Source: CAIUGU01 sp963819685 (GTDB lineage Bacteria > Pseudomonadota > Gammaproteobacteria > Steroidobacterales > Steroidobacteraceae). Taken from it: DNA of 64,000 nucleotides. Every line of letters begins with the position of its first letter. The first letter of the stretch is position 1. The notes beneath the pieces were generated by a model. The model was not told the DNA's origin, did no database searches, and worked only from the letters and a program-made list of their open reading frames with translations. The stretch covers positions 248,001-312,000 of the forward strand of contig CAWFXI010000009.1 in NCBI GenBank assembly GCA_963819685.1. The letters run 5' to 3'. The position numbers were made by a program, and so were the translations under genes. Shown piece after piece: positions 56,970 through 64,000 of the stretch.

Positions 56970-57955
56970 GGTCGCCACTCGACTTGGGTCTCGAGCGTGC
57001 CGAGGCCGGTGATAGTGACCGATACCGGTCCACCGAGCTTGCTGAGGTCGACGTTCTGGACTGCCATGCCACCGGAATCGTCAGACGAGGCCTTGAGTGC
57101 TGTTCCCATCGAAATCACATCCCCGGGCATCAGCGTCATATAGGACGAAATGAACTCGATCACCGCAGGGACCCTGTAGAAGAGATTGGCCGTGTTGTCC
57201 TGCGTCACGCGCCTGCCCTGATGGTCGCAGCGCACGTCGAGGTCGTGCGGATCACGGACCTCATCTCTGGTGACCAGCCACGGACCCAGCGCAGAAAAGG
57301 TGTCCGCGCATTTGTAGCGACCCGGATAGCTCACGTGTGACTCAACGTACCTGATCTTCGTGGGATCCTGCGCATCAGGATGAATGGCGCGGTAATGGAA
57401 AGTGTCTTCTCCACGCATCGACGGCGACGTGAAGTCATTGTGGATGGTGTACCCGTACACATGGTCCATGGCGTCGGCTGCTGTCACTTCGGTGGCGAGC
57501 CTGCCGATCACGACGGCCAGTTCCGGTTCCGGGTGCACACGGCCGTACGACGGGCGGACGCGCAGTGCCGCTCCATGGCCGATCAGCGTCGACCAGGGTT
57601 TGACGAACATTGCCGGGTGTTTGGGGCCCGACAGGATGCGGTCAGCATTTGCACTGTTGTTCAGGGCGATACAGCACAGCTTTGAGGGTCGCCGCACCGG
57701 TGGATGCCAGCGCACCTGTTCGGGCGCGTATCCGGGGACCCGGTCAGGAGACTGTCGAATGCATGACAGCAGTTCCTGGCAGGCATCGCGGGCTTCATCG
57801 CCGGCCTCGATCAGCGCGATCATGTCAGACGATAGCGGGGCGAGCGGCTTGATCCCGTGAGCCTCGGCAGCGGCCAGCAGGTCGACGAGCACTCCCGGAT
57901 GGCTCTCGACCAAGATGCGCGCGGCACCGCCGACTTCCCCACTCGCGAGTCTCAT
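56966..57955 (-). CDS. Fumarylacetoacetate hydrolase-family protein
   Basis: 329 residues from ATG 57955. FAH core with metal ligands in HPEPELAVVIG (two Glu) and the HNDFTS Asp, then GPWLVTRDEVRDPHDLDV and SSYMTLMPGDVISMGT. These hydrolyse or hydrate the products of meta ring cleavage. Paired by stop/start overlap with the extradiol dioxygenase, so the two form a cleavage-hydrolysis module. Confidence 0.9.
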   Translation of the reverse strand: MRLASGEVGGAARILVESHPGVLVDLLAAAEAHGIKPLAPLSSDMIALIEAGDEARDACQELLSCIRQSPDRVPGYAPEQVRWHPPVRRPSKLCCIALNNSANADRILSGPKHPAMFVKPWSTLIGHGAALRVRPSYGRVHPEPELAVVIGRLATEVTAADAMDHVYGYTIHNDFTSPSMRGEDTFHYRAIHPDAQDPTKIRYVESHVSYPGRYKCADTFSALGPWLVTRDEVRDPHDLDVRCDHQGRRVTQDNTANLFYRVPAVIEFISSYMTLMPGDVISMGTALKASSDDSGGMAVQNVDLSKLGGPVSVTITGLGTLETQVEWRP

Positions 57956-58067
57956 CTGCTGGTCTTCTTTGGCTGAAGTTGTTGCAGTTCCATGGTACCG
58001 GAGAGGGGGGTTTGAGGAGTAGTATCGATTGCGCTGTCGGGGGGAAAGCGGTCGTGGAGAGCTGCTC

Positions 58068-59213
58068 ATGAAAGACCACGTTGCATCAAGGTGCGCGCCG
58101 TTCGTGCGCCTGATCTTCGTGGCTGCCTCACTGGTGGTGTCGCCGCAAGGAACGGCGGTAGAAGCCACGCTTTCCGGCTCGGCAACCTATCGTGAACGGA
58201 TGGCGTTGCCTCCCGATGCAGTCTTTGAAGCGACACTGGAAGATGTTTCGCGTGCGGACGTCGCTGCGGAAGTCATAACCCGTACCCGCATCGCGGCCCC
58301 TGGCAATCCGCCGTTCCGCTTTACGCTCAACTACGACACCGCACGAATCATTGCGACACATCACTATGTTGTGCGGGCGAGAATCCTTGTCAGGGAGCAG
58401 CTGTACTTCACAACGGATATGTCCTATCCGGTGCTGAAGGCCGGACAGCCGGATCGGCTCGAACTGCTGTTGCGGCGGGTCAGTGCAACGGCACCAGCGG
58501 CCGCTATCCAGATCGCGGGAATTACCGGCCTTCCCGCCAGTTTCGCCGGTGACCTGCCATGCGCCGATTGCACGGCCTTGCGCTATCACCTTGATCTGCT
58601 GGCCAGCGGCAGCTTTTTTCTCCGCAAGACTTACGTGGGCAAGTCAAATCAGGGAATCGACGAAACCGGCAGGTGGTTTAGTGCTCCGGGAAGCGGCGTC
58701 TTGCAGCTGGAGGGAACAGGAGCAACGGTAGAGCGATTCCAGATCGTCAACGACACCACGTTGCGCAAGCTGGACCAGGCGGGCAGGCCCATCCAGTCGA
58801 CGCTGAACTACGCGCTGACGCGGCAGGAAACGTATGCCCCCGTTGCGGCCCCGCGGTCGACCGCGACGCTTGAGAATACGTACTGGAAGCTGACTCGCCT
58901 GAGCGACCAGCCAGTGGGGGTTGGCCAGGGGCAGCGCGAACCGCATCTGATCCTGCGGCCCGGGCAGAAAAGTGTCGGGGGATCGGGTGGCTGCAATAAT
59001 CTTGTGGGTAGTTACGCGCTGGCTGGCGAGCAACTGACGTTTGGCCGCATGGCTGGAACATTGATGGCATGCCCGCAAGGGATGGAACAGGAGCGAGCGT
59101 TTCACGAAGCCTTGTCAATAGTGACGCGCTGGCGCATCCTCGGCGAAACGCTTGACCTGTTCAACGCGTCAGGGGAATCAGTGGCGCAATTTGAATCGCG
59201 CTATCTGCGGTGA
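58068..59213 (+). CDS. YbaY-NlpE-META three-domain envelope protein
   Basis: 381 residues. Signal peptide (about 1-32) then a YbaY/YscW-like domain (46-135, LSGSATYRERMALPPDAVFEATLEDVSRAD), an NlpE-like domain (about 150-260) with the CADC motif in FAGDLPCADCTALRYHLDL, and a C-terminal META/HslJ domain (about 278-380, NTYWKLTRL, GSGGCNNLVGSY, TLMACP). No lipobox is seen. NlpE senses envelope stress and HslJ gives novobiocin resistance in E. coli; here they are fused, so an envelope-stress or lipoprotein-chaperone role is inferred. GGAGAGCTGCTC precedes ATG 58068. Confidence 0.87.
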   Translation: MKDHVASRCAPFVRLIFVAASLVVSPQGTAVEATLSGSATYRERMALPPDAVFEATLEDVSRADVAAEVITRTRIAAPGNPPFRFTLNYDTARIIATHHYVVRARILVREQLYFTTDMSYPVLKAGQPDRLELLLRRVSATAPAAAIQIAGITGLPASFAGDLPCADCTALRYHLDLLASGSFFLRKTYVGKSNQGIDETGRWFSAPGSGVLQLEGTGATVERFQIVNDTTLRKLDQAGRPIQSTLNYALTRQETYAPVAAPRSTATLENTYWKLTRLSDQPVGVGQGQREPHLILRPGQKSVGGSGGCNNLVGSYALAGEQLTFGRMAGTLMACPQGMEQERAFHEALSIVTRWRILGETLDLFNASGESVAQFESRYLR

Positions 59214-59295
59214 GTCCCACTGGCTGGCCTGTCGAACAAGCGATGAAGAGTACTGGCCCAAGATCGCTGGAATCCGGAAATCACAGGAGTAAATC

Positions 59296-59862
59296 ATGAA
59301 GATCGTATTTCGCCCAATGGCACTTCTGATGTTGGTGTTGCTGCCGCTGTCGGTCACGTGGGCCGATGACTACTCCGATGCGATCGGCGTGTTCCAGAAG
59401 GCTGGCGAAAGCAGTGAGCAGATGAAGACGGCCTATGGCTATGCAGTGTTTCCCACGATAGGCAAGGGTGGAATCGGCATCGGCGCGGCGCATGGCTCCG
59501 GCAAGGTATACGTTGGCGGAAAGCCTGTCGGCGAAAGTTCGATGACGCAACTGAGCGTCGGCGCCCAGCTCGGTGGTCAGGCCTTCAGCCAGATCATCCT
59601 GTTCGAGAACAAGGCCGCGTTTGACAAGTTCACGAGTGGCAACTTCGAATTTGGCGCCGAAGCGAGTGCGGTTGCCATTACCGCGGGAGCTTCCGCTGGT
59701 ACCAGCACCAGCGGCACGTCAGCTGGCGCCAGCACGGGGCAGAATTCCGCCAAGACCACCGGCAAGTACCAGAATGGCATGGCGATTTACACGGTCGCGA
59801 AGGGCGGCTTGATGTACGCCGCAACGTTGGGTGGGCAGAAATATTCCTACAAGGCCCTGTAG
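59296..59862 (+). CDS. Ysc84/SYLF-family exported protein
   Basis: 188 residues with a signal peptide (1-23). The Ysc84 lipid-binding domain is recognised by YGYAVFPTIGKGGIGIGAAHGSGKVY, GAQLGGQAFSQIILFENKAAFDKF and GNFEFGAEASAVAITAGASA, ending GGLMYAATLGGQKYSY. Binds phospholipids in characterised homologues. Nothing is seen in 59863-60110. Confidence 0.9.
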   Translation: MKIVFRPMALLMLVLLPLSVTWADDYSDAIGVFQKAGESSEQMKTAYGYAVFPTIGKGGIGIGAAHGSGKVYVGGKPVGESSMTQLSVGAQLGGQAFSQIILFENKAAFDKFTSGNFEFGAEASAVAITAGASAGTSTSGTSAGASTGQNSAKTTGKYQNGMAIYTVAKGGLMYAATLGGQKYSYKAL

Positions 59863-60110
59863 GGGATGTCCATTATCGCAAGGTAGCGGGTTCCGGTGTC
59901 CCGCACGCATGGGGTTCAGTGACTGAGGTACCAGACTCTGACCCCATGCGGCTGCTCGCAGTTCACGGGCATCAGTGCGCAGACGAGGTTTCATAAGCGC
60001 CGGCGCCCAATGATGCGCCAATCGACAGGGGAAACAACAGCGCAAGGATCGGGGTAACGAGCTACCCGAGGCCGACGCTGCAGCAAGGAAACCGGTAACG
60101 GATACCTCGG

Positions 60111-61049
60111 CTACTGGAAAGTGAACTCCTTGAACTGGCTCGTGCCGTCGTCTTCCTTGATTACGGTGTTGTTCGGGTTCTCGCTGCAATCCCAGTAGCG
60201 TATGCGCAGTTGATAATCGTCGTTGGTGAGCTGGTTCCACGTATGGCGCGCGTACCACGGTTTGGCCAGGTTTACGGGATCGAATACCCAGACATCGGCC
60301 TGCAGCATCTTCTGACCGACCTTGCGCCAGCGCTCCACCACCGTCACCTGGTCCGAATAGTCCGGCTGGACACCCCGCTGAAACTGACCGGCGATCAGGT
60401 GCTTCGTATGTGCCACGAGGACGTCTCCGTCCCAAAAGCCGATGGTGTCGCCGTCCGGAGTGCCGTAGGCATCCTCGTCCGGCGTGTGTGCGCGCCCGTC
60501 CGTATAGACGCGGCGGACGTCATTCATCAGTTCGTTGATCAGCAGCGTCTGCTGCGGCGTCACGACGGCCTCGCGCAGAAAGGGTTCTGCGAACCAGCGC
60601 GGAACGCCCGGCGGCCCGCATTTGCTCAACGGGTCGTACTCACCGCCGGTACGCGCAAGGGCGTCGGCTTTTGCCTTGACGACGGCACGGGCGGCCGGGG
60701 TCAGTTTTGCGGTCGCGACTCCGTCGCCTCCGCGCGGCAGTTCGGCGTCAAAACTGAGGCTGAACACCGCGGTGTAGATCCCCGACCAGTCGAAAGCCGG
60801 CCCTGCCAGTTGCTGCCACGTGGGCGATTTGCCGCCATTCGCTGACTTGCGCAAGTGCTCGAACATTTCCCAGGACGTGTTGAACTGCTCGCCATAGGCG
60901 CGCAGTTTTTCCTTGTTTGACGCCCAGTTGTCGTCCTTGTTTATCCAGGGTTGCGCTGGCTGGGCCAGCGACATCGGCGCGATGACGAACCCGGCAGCGA
61001 AAGCGAGTGATACCGTTCCGACTCGCAGTGCCTGCTTCATGCTTATCAT
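60111..61049 (-). CDS. Exported protein of unknown function, paralogue 2
   Basis: 312 residues (309 if started at ATG 61040). Signal peptide to LAQ (about 31) and the same mature domain as 55026-55955 (RAYGEQFNTSWEMFEHLRK, RTGGEYDPLSKCGPPGVPRWF, DTIGFWDGDVLVAHTKHL, RYWDCSENPNNTV). GGGAATTCTCA lies before ATG 61049. The copies probably arose by duplication around the aromatic-degradation genes. Confidence 0.82.
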   Translation of the reverse strand: MISMKQALRVGTVSLAFAAGFVIAPMSLAQPAQPWINKDDNWASNKEKLRAYGEQFNTSWEMFEHLRKSANGGKSPTWQQLAGPAFDWSGIYTAVFSLSFDAELPRGGDGVATAKLTPAARAVVKAKADALARTGGEYDPLSKCGPPGVPRWFAEPFLREAVVTPQQTLLINELMNDVRRVYTDGRAHTPDEDAYGTPDGDTIGFWDGDVLVAHTKHLIAGQFQRGVQPDYSDQVTVVERWRKVGQKMLQADVWVFDPVNLAKPWYARHTWNQLTNDDYQLRIRYWDCSENPNNTVIKEDDGTSQFKEFTFQ

Positions 61050-61153
61050 TGAGAATTCCCGTAGCTGGCTGGTGAATGCCGTATGTCTTCCGTCAGCCAC
61101 GAAGCATGCCATGGCCGACGCGATGGCTACAAGAAACACGAGTCCCGACCGGC

Positions 61154-61318
61154 TCAGTCGCGCCCGCTTGCATTCGCCTTCAGCGGCAGGTTGTACGTGA
61201 CCGTGGCGCCGTACCGTTCGGGAGCCTGTGGGTCGTGACGGACTTTATCGAACACCAGTACGCGGGTGCCGAGTTCGAAGCTCTCTTTGAGGTCATGCGT
61301 GATCATAAAGATAATCAT
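61154..61318 (-). pseudogene. C-terminal remnant of an ABC-transporter ATPase
   Basis: 54 residues starting MIIFMITHDLKESFELGTRVLVFDKVRHD and continuing DPQAPERYGATVTYNLPLKA. This is the end of a taurine/nitrate-type ABC ATPase (H-loop in ITHDLKES) of the branch linked to urea carboxylase or similar uptake. The Walker and signature parts are absent upstream, where the reading changes. A relic of a larger operon; the rest of 61050-61571 has no gene I can support. Confidence 0.65.
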
Positions 61319-61571
61319 GTGGTGCCCGGCGCTCCTCCAATTCCTCGTTGCTGATTTCAATCTTGCGGGAGGAGGGCATGATTGAAATGCTCCGTCACAC
61401 GATGATTTTCATGAAGTCCAGCTGGAAATCGGGACGCACGTGCAATAGCAACGGTAGTGTGCCCTTCTACCTGGTTTTAAGAATTGATTCAGAAATTGCT
61501 GAACCGAAAGACAGCTACCCACAGCGGCTGGCTAATGCATTCGGCGGGCCATGTGTGGCGTCGATCGTCCT

Positions 61572-62399
61572 CTATTTCCAAAGTGATGCGTGTCCGGCGG
61601 AGTCCTCGATAGCCAGGCCAATTCTTGCCGTGGCCAATACCGTATCGCCCTTGCGCTGTGTGGTCATCGGAGTGGAGTGGGCATCGATGAATAAGGGGTC
61701 CTGCGTGTTGGCGATCCGTTCATAGACACGATCCAGGCCCGGAGCCGTCATCAGCCGATGCGACCGATACGGCTCGGTGTCTGCATACAGCCCCGCGAGG
61801 AATCGATCCGGCAGATAGAGCTGGGTCGTTGCGACTGAATGATCCTTGAACACCTTGACATGAATGTGAGTCGTACGTCTGACGACCACAATGGGGGCTG
61901 GTGCTGCAATGATCTCCCAGCCTGGAACGATCGTGTCAAATTCAGCGTAACCATTTCCATCGGTAATCTGGTGCCCTCGACAGAACGTCTGCCCGATGGT
62001 GTCGGAGGACTGCAGATCATTGCCGACGTTGGAGTACAGACTGCTCGCGTCGGTATGCCAGATATCGACCACGGCGCCGGTCAGGGGCGGGCAGGGCATA
62101 CCGGGAATGGCGAATCCGCTCACGGTAACGCCCAAGCGTAACTTAAGTCCCGGGCGATCTTCCGCTAAGCTCCGGCGCCCAAGAGATGACGGGTAGTAAA
62201 ATGGACCATCCGTAGTTTCGACGGTCCTTACGCATGTGTACTGAGCTTTACCATTCCTACGCAGGTATTCCTCCCAATCTGCCTTCGTACGAGGCGGACC
62301 CTGTCGACTCACTTCACCCAGTGCAATTCCGACGTTGCACAGCGCACTTCCCAGCAGCGCACCGGCTCCCGCAATAAAAATACGACGATCATTGCGCAC
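61572..62399 (-). CDS. Tat-exported intradiol dioxygenase-family protein, one iron ligand missing
   Basis: 275 residues from GTG 62399, with GAGGGA upstream. N-terminal RRIFIAGAGALLG resembles a twin-arginine signal. The PF00775-like fold keeps VDIWHTDASSLYS (first Tyr ligand region), FDTIVPGWE and the THIHVKVF His-X-His. In active enzymes the PG-x-Y Tyr binds iron; here it is Glu (PGWE), so catalysis is doubtful or altered. The AraC regulator gene on the same strand begins upstream at 63463. Confidence 0.8.
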   Translation of the reverse strand: MRNDRRIFIAGAGALLGSALCNVGIALGEVSRQGPPRTKADWEEYLRRNGKAQYTCVRTVETTDGPFYYPSSLGRRSLAEDRPGLKLRLGVTVSGFAIPGMPCPPLTGAVVDIWHTDASSLYSNVGNDLQSSDTIGQTFCRGHQITDGNGYAEFDTIVPGWEIIAAPAPIVVVRRTTHIHVKVFKDHSVATTQLYLPDRFLAGLYADTEPYRSHRLMTAPGLDRVYERIANTQDPLFIDAHSTPMTTQRKGDTVLATARIGLAIEDSAGHASLWK

Positions 62400-62545
62400 G
62401 ATGCTGTCCCTCGGATTGCACACAGGCGTCCCGGACGCGCACTCCACACGGGTCGCGCCGGAGACGTTGACTATGGGCGGGAAGGCTACAACAGGGGGCA
62501 GGGACCGAAATGTAGATTTCGGACATTCAGCCTGCGGAGGGCATG

Positions 62546-63463
62546 TCAGAAGCGTTGGGCTAAATCCAGCATCCTGAGATATTCAGAGGTTGCATCAGCA
62601 ACATACTCGCGCGCTTCTGATTGGGCCGAACCCAGAATCCCCAGGTATTCCGAAGGGGATTGATAAATGAACCGCTGAAATTCCGCGTAGAGGTGCGACG
62701 AATCGTAAAACCCTGCATCCATGCCGATGCGCCCGAGCGTGCGCAGCGGGAATCGGCGCATGAGATCGAAGACATGGTTCAAGCGTACGATCTGATGGAA
62801 AACTTTGGGTGAGACGCCGATGTGACTTATGAACTGCCTGCGCAGCTGCCGATCACTTATTGGAACTGGCTGCAGCAATGACGAGACGTCGCCGATGCCC
62901 CGCGCCTTTCCGAGTATGCCGGCAGCGTGCTGGACCCAGGGCAGGACTTGTGCGCCGAAACGGAGATTTTCCAGCAGGAACTCTTCGAGTAGTTGAATCC
63001 TCCTCTCAAGGCTTACGGCTTCCATAAGGCGATCGTACAACGACGCGACGCCCGTGCCGAGAACATCGACGCTGTCATAGGCATTGTCTAGGATGTTGCT
63101 CTGATCAATTCGGAAGAGGCAGCCGAGCCCTGTAGGCTGGAAGATAACGGAAAGCATTGACATGGGACCCTTCGTGGCGACATCGGCAACGCGATGGGTG
63201 ATGAGACCAGCGATCACAGTGCCGGGAAGCCTGCGGTTGCGGTCAACTTCGTACTCGTAAGCGTCGAATGGCGCACCCAGGAAAAACACGATGCGCGGGT
63301 GGATAGTGGGAGGGACGGGTTGCGGAGTGGCCAGGCCTCCGATTGTCAGATAATTGTATTGCTTGACGAATTCCCGTAGCGGTGGCGACGGAAGAAAACT
63401 ACGGGAGCCTGAGATTGCCGGCTCCGCTTCACGCATGGTTGTCGGTCGCATGGGCGCCGGCAT
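62546..63463 (-). CDS. AraC-family transcriptional regulator
   Basis: 305 residues. N-terminal sensor domain (about 20-190, DUF6597-like) and a C-terminal double HTH (VPISDRQLRRQFISHIGVSPKVFHQIVRLNHVFDLMRR..IGMDAGFYDSSHLYAEFQRFIYQSPSEYL), the usual AraC signature. Located 146 bases before the intradiol-like gene on the same strand, so it is the likely activator. Confidence 0.88.
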   Translation of the reverse strand: MPAPMRPTTMREAEPAISGSRSFLPSPPLREFVKQYNYLTIGGLATPQPVPPTIHPRIVFFLGAPFDAYEYEVDRNRRLPGTVIAGLITHRVADVATKGPMSMLSVIFQPTGLGCLFRIDQSNILDNAYDSVDVLGTGVASLYDRLMEAVSLERRIQLLEEFLLENLRFGAQVLPWVQHAAGILGKARGIGDVSSLLQPVPISDRQLRRQFISHIGVSPKVFHQIVRLNHVFDLMRRFPLRTLGRIGMDAGFYDSSHLYAEFQRFIYQSPSEYLGILGSAQSEAREYVADATSEYLRMLDLAQRF

Positions 63464-63540
63464 CGTTCATGGCAAGTCGGGTCGGCATGAAGGGCTCTGT
63501 GGAATTCTATAGCCCCATTGGGTGGTACGGTCAAGAAATT

Positions 63541-63638
63541 GTGGATCACCGGTGCTAGTAGAGGCTTATCGTGTGGATCACCGGTGCCGGGATCACCGGT
63601 GCCAGTGTGGATCACCGGTGCCAGTAGAGGCTTATCGA
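63541..63638. repeat. ACCGGTG repeats upstream of the REP-associated transposase
   Basis: Four GATCACCGGTGC copies (63544, 63576, 63591, 63610; each containing the palindrome CACCGGTG) and two AGTAGAGGCTTATCG copies (63557-63571, 63623-63637). Small palindromic repeats next to a RAYT are usually its substrate (REP) sequences. Confidence 0.7.
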
Positions 63639-63738
63639 GTTATTGAGCGAATCGCCGAAATTTGCGAGCAGCTTCTTGCCAGGACTGTCGGTATTCTGTT
63701 TCTGAAAGGCCGAATTCTGGGTGGCCTTGGAGGCACGG

Positions 63739-64000
63739 ATGCCAAGAAAGCCGCGATTGCATGTGCCCGGGGCGTTCTACCATGTCACGCTTCGCGGCAA
63801 TCACCGTCAGGATATTTTCTTTACGCCCCAGGACCGCGAACTGCTCGATCAGATCGTGGGGGAGGTGCTTGAGCGGTTTGCCGCTCGGGCCCACGCGTTC
63901 TGCTGGATGACAAACCACGCTCACTTGTTGATCCAAGTGGCTGACACGCCGCTCGGTCGCATCATGATGCGCGTGGCTGGTCAATATGCCCGCAAGGTTC
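63739..64000 (+). CDS. REP-associated tyrosine transposase (RAYT, Y1_Tnp), N-terminal part
   Basis: 87 residues to the window end. MPRKPRLHVPGAFYHVTLRGN, DRELLDQIVGE and the HUH-like motif CWMTNHAHLLIQV are characteristic of RAYT enzymes, which cut single-stranded REP DNA. GGAGG lies 6 bases before the ATG. The catalytic Tyr lies beyond the edge. Confidence 0.9.
   Translation, partial: MPRKPRLHVPGAFYHVTLRGNHRQDIFFTPQDRELLDQIVGEVLERFAARAHAFCWMTNHAHLLIQVADTPLGRIMMRVAGQYARKV

Overview
The window reads as chromosomal DNA of a GC-rich gammaproteobacterium, most likely from the Steroidobacteraceae/Nevskiales/Xanthomonadales side of the class. This rests on gene order and gene content only. The housekeeping order ispB<>rplU-rpmA-obgE / rpsT / murJ-ribF-ileS-lspA-ispH followed by type IV minor pilins is a classic gammaproteobacterial layout. 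The accessory genes are a Rieske oxygenase, a PQQ alcohol dehydrogenase, ring-cleavage dioxygenases and a 309-312-residue exported family present twice. No read, rRNA or plasmid marker is present to settle taxonomy.

Layout. 1-3.2 kb: the tail of an unknown gene, an exported CAP protein, two lipoproteins and a repeat-rich intergenic stretch ending in tRNA-Pro. 3.3-14.3 kb: housekeeping block (isoprenoids, ribosomal proteins, Obg, MurJ, RibF, IleS, LspA, IspH). 14.3-16.5 kb: a LysR/Rieske oxygenase pair sits where pilins would be expected. 16.5-19.0 kb: fimT-pilV-pilW-pilX, inverted and without pilY1/pilE. 19.1-19.9 kb: Fur-family regulator and tRNA-Thr. 20.3-22.6 kb: qorB/HxlR divergent pair and an esterase. 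22.6-30.8 kb: catabolic region (PQQ dehydrogenase; Gfo/Idh/MocA, EboE-like TIM barrel, HIBADH-type reductase and cupin, with a divergent GntR and an MFS carrier). 30.9-34.5 kb: lipid/glycan modification genes. 34.7-37.4 kb: a GAF-PAS-PAS-GGDEF-EAL protein. 37.6-42.9 kb: nadC, puuD-like, grxD, rnt-pyrC-pepA. 43.2-49.4 kb: aceE-aceF-lpd (pyruvate dehydrogenase). 49.6-54.9 kb: outer-membrane protein, DEAD-box helicase, yqhA, a hypothetical protein and a quinone oxidoreductase. 55-63.5 kb: aromatic-degradation genes (FAH hydrolase plus LigB/MhpB-type extradiol dioxygenase; intradiol-like dioxygenase with AraC regulator), the two exported paralogues, a YbaY-NlpE-META protein and an Ysc84 protein. 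The right edge cuts a REP-associated tyrosine transposase.

Two themes run through the window. First, many genes that should be intact (obgE, ileS, aceF, lpd, deaD and others) are broken by single-base shifts, nearly all of them one extra base. Deleting that base restores the conserved protein each time. I read these as sequencing or assembly errors and annotate the genes across them. Second, the intergenic DNA is unusually structured. It holds a four-copy element with several covarying hairpins, a long nested palindrome before murJ, a CTAG-flanked 161-bp palindrome whose flanks supply the stop codons of two convergent genes, heptamer arrays around a shared core, and tandem hairpins before tRNA-Pro. 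These repeats, above all the covarying hairpin element, are the best candidates here for something undescribed.
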